Shown here piece after piece: positions 24,823 to 32,551 of a stretch of 64,000 nucleotides of DNA. Position 1 is the stretch's first letter. Each line of letters starts with the position of its first letter. The position numbers and the translations under genes were made by a program. The DNA is from Deltaproteobacteria bacterium (lineage in GTDB: Bacteria; Desulfobacterota; Desulfuromonadia; Geobacterales; Geobacteraceae). Location of the stretch: contig SBEG01000008.1 of assembly GCA_009668975.1 (NCBI GenBank), positions 106,600 to 170,599 on the forward strand, given 5' to 3'. Under the pieces are notes generated by a model, which made no database searches, was not told where the DNA came from, and saw nothing but the letters and a program-made list of their open reading frames with translations.

Positions 24823-25596
24823 ATGAAAGACGAAAAAAGGTTTATGCAGGATGTCGGCATGTCGGATTTGCCTTTTCCGATGAAGGTCCTGTCACGGGAC
24901 AATGAGGACGGACAACACACCATAGCCAAAATTTCCATTGCTGCTCGAATAATGCATGAGTTTGAAGCACGCTGGATCGATAAATTTATCCAGATAGTTC
25001 ATCAACATCGGGACCACCTGGGAACGGAAAGTCTCAAGGGAAATATTCTTGACTACATGAAAGAATTGAATGCGACAAAGGTAAAAGTAGACTTCAACTA
25101 TCCATTTTTTATCGAGAAGCGCACACCGGTAAGCAATGACCCCTGTCTGGTCAGGTATATGTGCACTTTTTCGGCAAGCGTTTCAAAAAGCGATCTGAAA
25201 CCCAAGACATCCTTAAAAATTACCGTTCCCTGCATCACCAGCTATCCGGCTTCCGATATTGACAAACCGGGGGGGTTGTTTGGCCAGTTAAGCAATGTTG
25301 ATTTAGAAGTACAATCACAAAAAGACATTTTTCCCGAAGAACTTATTGAAATTATCGACAAACACGCGTTGGTTCCCATGTACTCTTTCCTGACCGAAGA
25401 GGACCAGGCTTACGTCATCAATAAAGTTCACTCCGAAAAGAAAACAAGTGTCGTCATGGTAGACGAAATCAAGGAAGACTTAGCCAATCTCCGTGATATC
25501 GAAGGATATTCGGTAACCTGCTCCAATTTCGGCATGCTCCATTCCTACAACACCTTCATCGGTACCGCAAAAAGCATGTGGATTCCTTTAAGCTGA
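24823..25596 (+). CDS. Divergent GTP cyclohydrolase FolE2/MptA-family protein
   Basis: A 257-residue tunnelling-fold protein of the COG1469 (FolE2/MptA) type by overall pattern. Classical FolE2 makes dihydroneopterin triphosphate from GTP for folate synthesis. The start is ATG 24823 behind AAGGAGG; the upstream ATG at 24763 is unlikely. In classical FolE2 the conserved LCPCSKEIS segment holds the catalytic cysteine. Here the corresponding stretch reads PCITSYPASDI, with one cysteine a few residues earlier, and the later His-rich motif is altered to NFGMLHSYN. It may therefore be a subfamily with different chemistry. It has its own promoter and no folate genes nearby. Confidence 0.65.
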   Translation: MKDEKRFMQDVGMSDLPFPMKVLSRDNEDGQHTIAKISIAARIMHEFEARWIDKFIQIVHQHRDHLGTESLKGNILDYMKELNATKVKVDFNYPFFIEKRTPVSNDPCLVRYMCTFSASVSKSDLKPKTSLKITVPCITSYPASDIDKPGGLFGQLSNVDLEVQSQKDIFPEELIEIIDKHALVPMYSFLTEEDQAYVINKVHSEKKTSVVMVDEIKEDLANLRDIEGYSVTCSNFGMLHSYNTFIGTAKSMWIPLS

Positions 25597-26220
25597 TTTC
25601 CGGTTATTCAGAGTGAAGATTACAGTCTTCAGAATTTCAAGGGAAGTACGAGGAAAACCCCGTGGTATCGACTGCCCGGAACAGTGCTGCGCACAACGTA
25701 AGCTGGCCGGACCAGCAACCGCCTGAAACTCTGAAGCTACACCTGAAAGGCCGGTTTCACAGAGCAGTACCTGTGGTTCCGGCCTTTACGTTTGCTCTCT
25801 CCCCAGAGACACATGCAATACCGGTTGGTTACCTTTGTTTCAACTTGGTTGGTTTGATCACCGCGACCTGGTTCCCTGCGGAATATCGGCGTAGTAATTT
25901 TAGCTTGGCTGTAATACCGTACCGGCAAACCACCAAGAACATATTTTTTCGTTGCAGCAGGTTGTTGACAACGTTGCGAGGAGGCCGCGCCTGCGCGCTG
26001 GAGCACTTCGGCGCGCAAGCAAGATAGCTGACACAAGCAAGTGAGGACGCGAGGCGTAGCAATTGAAGTTACGTTGAGTGTTCGAACGAACGCCAACAAC
26101 CCAGACCGGCCACGCTGCAGTTTTTCAACAGCCTATCAGGACTCATACGTAGTGGAAAGGAGACGTCATGGCACGGAGTATCACAGAAATGCTGACTGTT
26201 CTGACGAAGGGAGGTTCCAG
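25597..26220. other. Gap between folE2-like and ech genes, mostly repeat
   Basis: No protein gene is supported in the left half; a 121-codon ORF at 25662 has no recognisable family and runs into the repeat. The right half is the MITE-like element at 25959-26134, followed by the 19-codon ORF at 26168. The promoter of the hydrogenase operon must lie in or just after the element, but no convincing -35/-10 pair was seen. Confidence 0.5.
25959..26134. repeat. MITE-like element upstream of the hydrogenase operon
   Basis: A 176-base element with imperfect terminal repeats: AGGTTGTTGACAACG at the left against the complement of TTTTTCAACAGCCT at the right. Its right part (26049-26097) carries the GCGAGGCGTA...TACGTTGAG...TCGAA...GCCAAC core found in the elements at 15167 and 18446, with a changed hairpin loop, although the outer ends differ. 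It is likely a non-autonomous mobile or REP-like unit. Confidence 0.75.
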
Positions 26221-26227
26221 ATGGTAG
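26168..26227 (+). CDS. 19-residue ORF overlapping the start of echA
   Basis: ATG 26168 follows a good Shine-Dalgarno (AAAGGAGACGTC) and encodes MARSITEMLTVLTKGGSRW before a TAG. The stop overlaps the echA start: the ATGGTAG at 26221 contains both. The arrangement suggests a leader peptide translationally coupled to echA, or the remains of a longer upstream gene. No family is recognised. Confidence 0.4.
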   Translation: MARSITEMLTVLTKGGSRW

Positions 26228-28236
26228 ACGTATTGATAGGCATCAGCATTTTACTGCCTTTTCTGGCCGCCATACTCTGCTTCCTTACCGGAAACCCGCG
26301 CGGCAGGGCAGCTATTATCGTAACAACAGGGATACTGCTGACGCTAAGCTCTCTTTTGCTTTTTCAGAATCTCCATGGACCGTATCTCTACACGCCCGAA
26401 TCAATTCTCGGACTTAACGTCAATTCCCTGATTACCTTTGCCGATTTTGCGCTTTTGTTCATAATCCTGGGGATTGCCTTCAAGCTCGGCAACCCCCTGG
26501 TCATTCTCCTGACACTCCTGCAAATAGTCCCCCTGGCTTATTTCGAGCTGAAAATGGCGCCTCACGTAGAAGTGACACCCGCATTTTACCTCGACAGCCT
26601 CGCCGTTATCATGAACCTGATAATATCCATTGTCGGCTCCCTGATCTGCATTTTCGGGATCCGCTACATGGAGGAACATGAACATCATCTGCACCTGAAA
26701 AAGTCGCGACAACCGAGATTCTTCTTTTTCCTGGTGTTGTTTCTCGGCGCCATGAACGGCCTGGTCTTTTCGAACAACCTTCTCTGGCTCTACTTCTTCT
26801 GGGAAGTCACGACCTTCTGCTCCTTCATGCTGATCGGGCATGACAAGACCGAAATCGCCATCAGAAATGCCACCAAAGCTCTCTGGATGAACATGACCGG
26901 TGGCGTCGCCTTTGTCGCGGCAATCATTTTCATCTACTATAACACCCAGTCAATGGAATACCTTTCCCTGCAGACGCTGATCAACCACGGACCCGGCCTG
27001 ACCACGGCCTTGCTGCTGCCCTTTGCCCTGCTCTGCTTCGCCGGTTTCACCAAGGCGGCCCAGGTGCCCTTTCAGAGCTGGCTCTGCGGAGCCATGGTGG
27101 CACCTACCCCGGTTTCGGCCCTGCTCCACTCCAGCACCATGGTCAAAGCCGGCGTCTACCTGGTCGTGCGGATGGCGCCCGGTTATCAGGGTACTTTTCT
27201 CAGCACCATGGTAGCAACGTTCGGCGCCTTCACCTTCCTTACCGCCTCGGCCCTCGCGGTAAACATGAGCAACGGCAAGAAGATCCTCGCCTATTCCACC
27301 ATCGCCAACCTCGGCCTGATCATCGCCTGTGCCGGAATCAACACCCCGGCCGCCATCATCGCGGCGGTGCTGCTGATCATCTTCCATGCCATCTCAAAAG
27401 GGTTGCTGTTCCTTTGTGTCGGCACGATCGAGCATGCCATCGGCAGTCGTGACATCGAGGACATGCGCGGCTTGTACAACACCATGCCGGCAGTTTCACG
27501 GATCACGATCGTCGGCATCCTGACCATGATGCTCCCGCCTTTCGGGGCCCTGATGAGCAAATGGATGGCCATCGAATCCGCCGCCCATATCCCCTGGGTT
27601 GTCGTGATGGTCGCCTTGGGCAGCGGCCTTACCGTTCTTTTCTGGGCCCGTTGGGCCGGCCTCTTTGTCAGCGGTCCGCATCTGAAAGTTTTCGAATCAG
27701 AAGAAAACGAAGGTTTTTTCGCGCCAATCGTAACAATCTTCAAGGGCTTCTATGCCAAGTCGAAGTGGAAGGACCCGGCTTCGATCAAGGTCCCTCTCGT
27801 CACCCTGGCGGTTGCGGCAATCGTACTGAGCCTGGGTGTTCCCTGGTTATACACTTCACTGGTCGACCCGGTCCTGGCCTCCTATAAACCGGGACTTTTC
27901 ATCAAACCGTTTGAAACCGGCCCCCTGGGTCTGACCAGCGGGGTTGGCGCCTTTTATGTCCTGCCGATTTTCCTCGTCTCCATCATCGGCTATCTCGCCG
28001 CGGTAATTGCCGCAAAACGCAAAGATCATCGGGTTTTCAGCGCGCCTTACATGTGCGGTGAACAGTATCCCGACATTTCGCAACCGAAGTTCAGAAGCCA
28101 TCTGAACAGCTGGAAAGATTATGTCGCCGCAAACATCTACATGCAGGAATTCCTCGGCGAAGACAAGATCTCCTACTGGATCAATAGTATCGCCCTCATC
28201 ATTTTGATTGTCCTGTTCGGGGAGGTATTACGATGA
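26221..28236 (+). CDS. echA: Ech-type hydrogenase membrane subunit A (NuoL/HyfB-like)
   Basis: A 671-residue, strongly hydrophobic antiporter-like subunit with about 16 membrane helices, homologous to NuoL and to HyfB/HycC. Charged residues for ion translocation are seen in LLWLYFFWEVTTFCSFML and in the lysine and histidine helices around HSSTMVKAGVYL. In Ech hydrogenases this subunit uses the energy of ferredoxin-driven H2 formation for H+ or Na+ pumping. ATG 26221 with GGGAGG upstream was chosen over the longer frame, which would read through the repeat. It overlaps echB by four bases (ATGA). Confidence 0.92.
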   Translation: MVDVLIGISILLPFLAAILCFLTGNPRGRAAIIVTTGILLTLSSLLLFQNLHGPYLYTPESILGLNVNSLITFADFALLFIILGIAFKLGNPLVILLTLLQIVPLAYFELKMAPHVEVTPAFYLDSLAVIMNLIISIVGSLICIFGIRYMEEHEHHLHLKKSRQPRFFFFLVLFLGAMNGLVFSNNLLWLYFFWEVTTFCSFMLIGHDKTEIAIRNATKALWMNMTGGVAFVAAIIFIYYNTQSMEYLSLQTLINHGPGLTTALLLPFALLCFAGFTKAAQVPFQSWLCGAMVAPTPVSALLHSSTMVKAGVYLVVRMAPGYQGTFLSTMVATFGAFTFLTASALAVNMSNGKKILAYSTIANLGLIIACAGINTPAAIIAAVLLIIFHAISKGLLFLCVGTIEHAIGSRDIEDMRGLYNTMPAVSRITIVGILTMMLPPFGALMSKWMAIESAAHIPWVVVMVALGSGLTVLFWARWAGLFVSGPHLKVFESEENEGFFAPIVTIFKGFYAKSKWKDPASIKVPLVTLAVAAIVLSLGVPWLYTSLVDPVLASYKPGLFIKPFETGPLGLTSGVGAFYVLPIFLVSIIGYLAAVIAAKRKDHRVFSAPYMCGEQYPDISQPKFRSHLNSWKDYVAANIYMQEFLGEDKISYWINSIALIILIVLFGEVLR

Positions 28237-29096
28237 GCATGAATGATGCCATAGCAGTACTCGCAGCACTTTTCCTGGCGCCACTGATCGGCGGCCTGGT
28301 CGCAGGCCTCGACCGGAAAGTTACCGCCCGCCTGCAGGGACGCTACGGTCCGCCGATCCTCCAGCCTTTTTACGACGTCCTGAAGCTGTTCGGCAAAGAG
28401 AAGATGATCGTCAACTACTGGCAGATCGTCTGCGCCTATATGTACCTGGTCGCGAATATCCTGACCGTCGTCCTGCTTGCCCTGCAATCCGATCTGCTGC
28501 TGATCTTTTTCGTCCTGGCGGTCGGCGGCGTCTTCCTGGTAATCGGGGCTCTGGCCGCGGAATCCCCGTACAGCCAGATCGGAGCCCAGCGCGAGCTGAT
28601 TCAGATGCTTACCTACGAGCCTTTGCTGATCCTGGTGTTCGTCGGAATTTATCTGGAAACGGGGAGCTTCAAGATTTCCGAGATCATCGCAACCTACCAT
28701 GAACCGCTCCTGATCTCGCTGCCGCTGCTTTTTGTGGTCATGGGCTATGCCCTGGTCATCAAACTGAAAAAATCTCCTTTTGACATTGCCACCTCCCACC
28801 ATGCCCACCAGGAAATCGTCAAGGGTGTTCTCACCGAGTATTCCGGGCCTTACCTGGGGATCATCGAGATCTCCCACTGGTTTGAAACCGTTTTTCTGCT
28901 CGGCCTTTGCGCCCTTTTCTGGCACACCAGCTTCCTCTGGATGGCGGTCCTGGTCGTGGCGACCTATTTCGGCGAAGTTCTCGTGGACAATGTCTGCGCG
29001 CGTCTCACCTGGCGCTGGATGCTCCCCCACGCCTGGACCGGGGGACTGATCATGTCCTTTGCCAATTACTTCTGGATTTTCGAAAAAATCAAGTAA
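28233..29096 (+). CDS. echB: Ech-type hydrogenase membrane subunit B (NuoH/HycD-like)
   Basis: A 287-residue protein with about eight membrane helices, homologous to NuoH and HycD, which anchors the hydrophilic arm to the membrane. The family regions GRYGPPILQPFYDVLKLFGKE and the acidic loop ERELIQML-like stretch (AQRELIQMLTYEPLLIL) are visible, as is the PFDIATSHHAHQEIVKG loop. It overlaps echA by four bases, and a gap of about 115 bases to echC follows. Confidence 0.93.
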   Translation: MSMNDAIAVLAALFLAPLIGGLVAGLDRKVTARLQGRYGPPILQPFYDVLKLFGKEKMIVNYWQIVCAYMYLVANILTVVLLALQSDLLLIFFVLAVGGVFLVIGALAAESPYSQIGAQRELIQMLTYEPLLILVFVGIYLETGSFKISEIIATYHEPLLISLPLLFVVMGYALVIKLKKSPFDIATSHHAHQEIVKGVLTEYSGPYLGIIEISHWFETVFLLGLCALFWHTSFLWMAVLVVATYFGEVLVDNVCARLTWRWMLPHAWTGGLIMSFANYFWIFEKIK

Positions 29097-29211
29097 TGGA
29101 CGCAATGCCCGCGCCCTGAATGCTTCTGCATCGCTGCGACAGATCTGAAACAGGACGCCACGGAATACGGCTGTAGCGTCTCAACGGTCCCATAAGAAAG
29201 GTTACCTGACC

Positions 29212-29703
29212 ATGAAAAGACTCATCAATACATCGAGAGTAAAATCTCCCTGGCTGATCCATTTCGATTGCGGCAGCTGCAATGGCTGCGACATCGAGGT
29301 GCTGGCCTGTCTCACCCCGGTGTACGACATTGAGCGATTCGGCATTCTCAACGTGGGAAATCCGAAACACGCCGATATTCTGGTCGTCACCGGAACCGTC
29401 AATCATCGGAACAAGAAAGCATTGAAAAATGTCTACGACCAGATGCCTGAACCGAAGGTCGTGGTTGCCGTCGGAGCCTGCGGCACCACCGGCGGAATCT
29501 TCCGCGAGGCCTACAACGTCGTTGGCGGCGTGGACAAGATCATTCCGGTTGACGCCTATGTATCCGGCTGTGCGGCCAAGCCCGAAGCAATCATTGACGG
29601 CGTGGTCATTGCTTTGGGCAAGCTCGCGGAAAAGGGCAAAAAGGTCGATCAGGGTATCTTCGAACGGCTGGAAAATACCCAGAATTTCATAAAAAGCAGA
29701 TAA
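29212..29703 (+). CDS. echC: Ech-type hydrogenase small subunit C (NuoB-like)
   Basis: A 163-residue [4Fe-4S] protein homologous to NuoB and the small subunit of group 4 [NiFe] hydrogenases. The proximal cluster ligands are in DCGSCNGCDIEV (C20, C23, C26), with further cysteines in VGACGTTGG and VSGCAAKPE. It passes electrons between the ferredoxin-like subunit and the Ni-Fe site in EchE. The start has AAAGG upstream. Confidence 0.95.
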   Translation: MKRLINTSRVKSPWLIHFDCGSCNGCDIEVLACLTPVYDIERFGILNVGNPKHADILVVTGTVNHRNKKALKNVYDQMPEPKVVVAVGACGTTGGIFREAYNVVGGVDKIIPVDAYVSGCAAKPEAIIDGVVIALGKLAEKGKKVDQGIFERLENTQNFIKSR

Positions 29704-29724
29704 CAAGCAGAGGAGACCTATTCC

Positions 29725-30108
29725 ATGAAAGACAGTGTGGTAGTGATAAACGAGGAGAATACCCCGGAGCTTTCGCCGGACAGGATTATCACCCAGACGA
29801 GAATCCTGAAGGACGAGGGCTTCCGCTTTGTCACCATGTCGTCAACGGACCTCGGTGACAGCATCTGTGTTCTCTACCATCTGGATAAAGACCTGCAACT
29901 GATCAACCTGAAGGTCGAGGTACCGAAAGGCTCGAAGATTCCGAGCATTTGTTCCGTCTATGCCAGTGCCGTTCTCATTGAAAACGAGATCAAGGAACAT
30001 TTCGGCGTGGAATTCGACGGCCTCTCCCTCGACTTCCAGGGGATGCTCTATCTGGACGAAGAGGTTCAAAAAACCCCCTTCTGCAAGATCGGCATCAACA
30101 GAGTCTGA
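29725..30108 (+). CDS. echD: Ech-type hydrogenase subunit D (NuoC-like)
   Basis: A 127-residue NuoC/30-kDa-like protein, the short form typical of Ech. The C-terminal motif IKEHFGVEFDGL matches the conserved E(R/H)E-x-x-D-x-F/HFGV region of the family. It lies 21 bases after echC with an AGAGGAGAC Shine-Dalgarno, and it scaffolds the large subunit. Confidence 0.9.
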   Translation: MKDSVVVINEENTPELSPDRIITQTRILKDEGFRFVTMSSTDLGDSICVLYHLDKDLQLINLKVEVPKGSKIPSICSVYASAVLIENEIKEHFGVEFDGLSLDFQGMLYLDEEVQKTPFCKIGINRV

Positions 30109-30173
30109 AGCCGGCTTTGAAAACCGGCCGGAAACGGGAAAAGCATCTACCTGCACGAGGAGGCAGAGACAAT

Positions 30174-31250
30174 ATGGCACGAACAGTTATACCTTTCGGT
30201 CCGCAGCACCCGGTCCTACCCGAACCGCTGCACCTGACCCTTACCGTTGAAGACGAAATCGTCAAGGAGGCCATTCCAAAGCTCGGCTATGTCCACCGGG
30301 GTCTGGAAAAACTGGCGGAGATCCGCGACCATACCCAGATGATCCAGATCGTGGAAAGGGTCTGTGGGATCTGCAGCACCCTGCACGCCATGTGCTACTG
30401 TCAGGGTATCGAGGCCCTGATGAATGTGGAAGTTCCGCCCCGGGCGAAATTTCTGCGCGTCATCTGGGCGGAGATGCACCGGATGCACAGCCACCTGCTC
30501 TGGCTCGGCCTTTTTGCCGACGCCTTCGGCTTTGAAAGTCTGTTCATGCAGTTCTGGCGAATCCGGGAACGGATCATGGACCTGCAGGAGGCAACCTCCG
30601 GCAACCGGGTCATTGTTTCCGTCAATTGCGTCGGCGGAGTCAAGCGGGACATCGACGCCGAGACGGAGAGATGGATTCTCGACACGATGAAAATTGTCGA
30701 GAAAGAGGTGCTCCAGCTCAAGTCCACGATCATGGACGATTTTACCGTGAAAAGACGTACGGTCGGCATCGGTGTCCTGTCAAAGGAAAAAGCCTACGAA
30801 ATGGGCGCGGCCGGACCGACCCTGCGCGCCAGCGGCATTGCCCAGGACATGCGTCAAACCGGCTATGCCGCCTACTCGGAACTGAACTTCGAACCGGTGG
30901 TGGAAACGGATGGCGACTGCTATGCCCGAACCGTCTGCCGCTTCAACGAAATTTTTCAGGCGATCGGCCTGATTCGAGAAGCCTTCGCCAAGCTTCCGCA
31001 GAGTGAACTGGCCGTCAAGGCCAAGGGACTCCCGAACGGTGAGGTGATCTCCCGGGTCGAACAGCCTCGGGGAGAGTGCCTCTACTATCTGAAGGGTACC
31101 GGTTCAAAATATCTCGATCGGGTCCGGATTCGCACTCCGACTTTTGCCAACATTCCTCCGCTTCTTGAAATGCTGCCGGGCTGCGACCTGGCCGATGTCC
31201 CGGTTCTGATTCTGACGATAGACCCATGCATCAGCTGTACGGAACGATAA
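30174..31250 (+). CDS. echE: Ech-type [NiFe] hydrogenase large (catalytic) subunit
   Basis: A 358-residue NuoD/HycE-like protein that keeps both Ni-binding motifs: L1 is RVCGIC (C64 and C67) and L2 is DPCISC (C352 and C355). Complex I NuoD lacks these cysteines, so this is a real hydrogenase of group 4. The protein ends three residues after the last cysteine (TER), so there is no C-terminal extension to be removed by a maturation endopeptidase, as in known Ech enzymes. ATG 30174 has GAGGAGGCAGAGAC upstream. No hyp maturation genes are in the window. Confidence 0.96.
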   Translation: MARTVIPFGPQHPVLPEPLHLTLTVEDEIVKEAIPKLGYVHRGLEKLAEIRDHTQMIQIVERVCGICSTLHAMCYCQGIEALMNVEVPPRAKFLRVIWAEMHRMHSHLLWLGLFADAFGFESLFMQFWRIRERIMDLQEATSGNRVIVSVNCVGGVKRDIDAETERWILDTMKIVEKEVLQLKSTIMDDFTVKRRTVGIGVLSKEKAYEMGAAGPTLRASGIAQDMRQTGYAAYSELNFEPVVETDGDCYARTVCRFNEIFQAIGLIREAFAKLPQSELAVKAKGLPNGEVISRVEQPRGECLYYLKGTGSKYLDRVRIRTPTFANIPPLLEMLPGCDLADVPVLILTIDPCISCTER

Positions 31251-31269
31251 TCCAGCGGGAGACAATGCC

Positions 31270-31629
31270 ATGTTCATGACGAAAAACGTTTTAAAGAACC
31301 TGATGACGAAATACGCGACACGGCTCTATCCATTCAAGAAGAGAGAAACTTTCAAGGACGTGAAAGGCGAATTGAAGATCGAGTTGGAAAAATGCATCCT
31401 CTGCAGTGTCTGCAAGATGAAATGTCCCTCACAATGTATTACGGTAGACAAGCAGGCAAAGTCTTGGGGAGTTGACCCGTTTTCCTGTGTCTATTGCGGA
31501 GTCTGTGTCGATGCCTGCCCGGTAAAATGCCTCTACCAGGAAGGCCTGTATCGGGCGCCCTTGGCGGAAAAGGACCTGGTTCTCCATTATCAGGAAGCCA
31601 AAAGCGAAGAGCCCGCGCCGGCCACCTGA
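31270..31629 (+). CDS. echF: Ech-type hydrogenase ferredoxin-like subunit F (NuoI-like)
   Basis: A 119-residue protein with two [4Fe-4S] motifs, CILCSVCKMKCP and CVYCGVCVDACP, homologous to NuoI and EchF. It is the expected entry point for electrons from soluble ferredoxin. It is the last gene of the operon, 20 bases after echE, and is followed by a hairpin terminator. Confidence 0.94.
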   Translation: MFMTKNVLKNLMTKYATRLYPFKKRETFKDVKGELKIELEKCILCSVCKMKCPSQCITVDKQAKSWGVDPFSCVYCGVCVDACPVKCLYQEGLYRAPLAEKDLVLHYQEAKSEEPAPAT

Positions 31630-31663
31630 TGGCAGAAGAAGGCAGCAACGATGCGGATGCAAG

Positions 31664-31690
31664 AAAAGGAGCGAAATATCGCTCCTTTTT
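31664..31690 (+). terminator. Intrinsic terminator of the ech operon
   Basis: The stem AAAAGGAGCG/CGCTCCTTTT with a short loop (AAATAT) is followed by TCTTTTT, about 35 bases after the echF stop. Confidence 0.88.
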
Positions 31691-31731
31691 CTTTTTCAAC
31701 AGTCCTCTCTCGCCTCACGGTACGCCCGTCA

Positions 31732-32355
31732 TCAGCGCTCCGCCAGCGCCAGTCGAATGCCAAGTGAGGCAAACACCCCGGCCGTCAGCCAACCGAACCA
31801 GCGGGCCAGATGCGGACGTTTCAGAATCAGATTGCCGACCCCTCCGGAAAGCCAGCCGATTACCGAAAAGACCACGACTGCCTGCATCATGAAGAGCAAC
31901 CCGAATAGAAACATCTGCAGGGACGCATTTTCGGAACCGGGCGAGACAAATTGGGGCAGAAATGCAAGGAAAAACAGCGCAACCTTGGGATTGATGACGT
32001 TCATCAGAAAGCCCCGCCGGAACAGGGCGCGGAAACCGAGGCCATTGCCCACACCTTGCGGAAGCAGGATCCGCTGTTCTTTCAGTGACTTCCAGGCCAG
32101 GAAAAGTAGGTAGGCGGCACCGGCGAATTTCAGGATCTGGAATGCGGTGGCGGACGAATAGAGCAGCGCGGAGATGCCGAGTGCGGCAGCCGTGGTATGG
32201 ACACTGATCCCGCTGCACATACCCAGGGCCGTGACAAGGGCGGCCTTTCTGCCCCGGGAAATTCCCTGGGCGACGATGAAGGTGTTATCCGGGCCGGGCG
32301 CAATGGTCAGCGCCAGGGAAGCGCCGAGGAAATAGAGCACGGTTGTTGCGGTCAT
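31732..32355 (-). CDS. LysE/RhtB-family exporter
   Basis: A 207-residue inner-membrane protein with about six helices and the family start LTIAPGPDNTFIVAQGISRGRKAAL. LysE/RhtB proteins export amino acids or related small molecules. It is convergent with the ech operon and divergent from agcS. The start ATG 32355 has GGGAGGAACTCCG upstream. The substrate is not identifiable. Confidence 0.9.
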   Translation of the reverse strand: MTATTVLYFLGASLALTIAPGPDNTFIVAQGISRGRKAALVTALGMCSGISVHTTAAALGISALLYSSATAFQILKFAGAAYLLFLAWKSLKEQRILLPQGVGNGLGFRALFRRGFLMNVINPKVALFFLAFLPQFVSPGSENASLQMFLFGLLFMMQAVVVFSVIGWLSGGVGNLILKRPHLARWFGWLTAGVFASLGIRLALAER

Positions 32356-32472
32356 CGGAGTTCCTCCCGAAAAGAATCAAATAGGCAACTTTACGAAGAT
32401 ATACAATTCAGTGCCACCTGTCAAAGAGTGCTGATTTATTTTGAGAGGAACCTATTTCCTGGCAAATCAGCG

Positions 32473-32501
32473 TTGACATCGCCACAAAGCCTCATTAGAG
32501 T
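32473..32501 (+). promoter_or_regulatory. Possible sigma-70 promoter of agcS
   Basis: A perfect TTGACA (32473-32478) is followed after 17 bases by a weak TAGAGT (32496-32501), about 50 bases before the agcS start. Confidence 0.4.
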
Positions 32502-32551
32502 ATTCCCCGTTCCACCTATAGCGAACATCCACCAAAGAATGGGGGCTCGAT

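Noticed and set aside
25662..26027. A 121-codon ORF between folE2-like and ech genes
   Set aside because: It runs into the MITE-like element, lacks family similarity and has no convincing Shine-Dalgarno.
26221..31629. Reading the operon as NADH dehydrogenase (complex I)
   Set aside because: EchE retains both Ni-binding CxxC motifs, and the gene order and short NuoC-like subunit are those of Ech hydrogenase.
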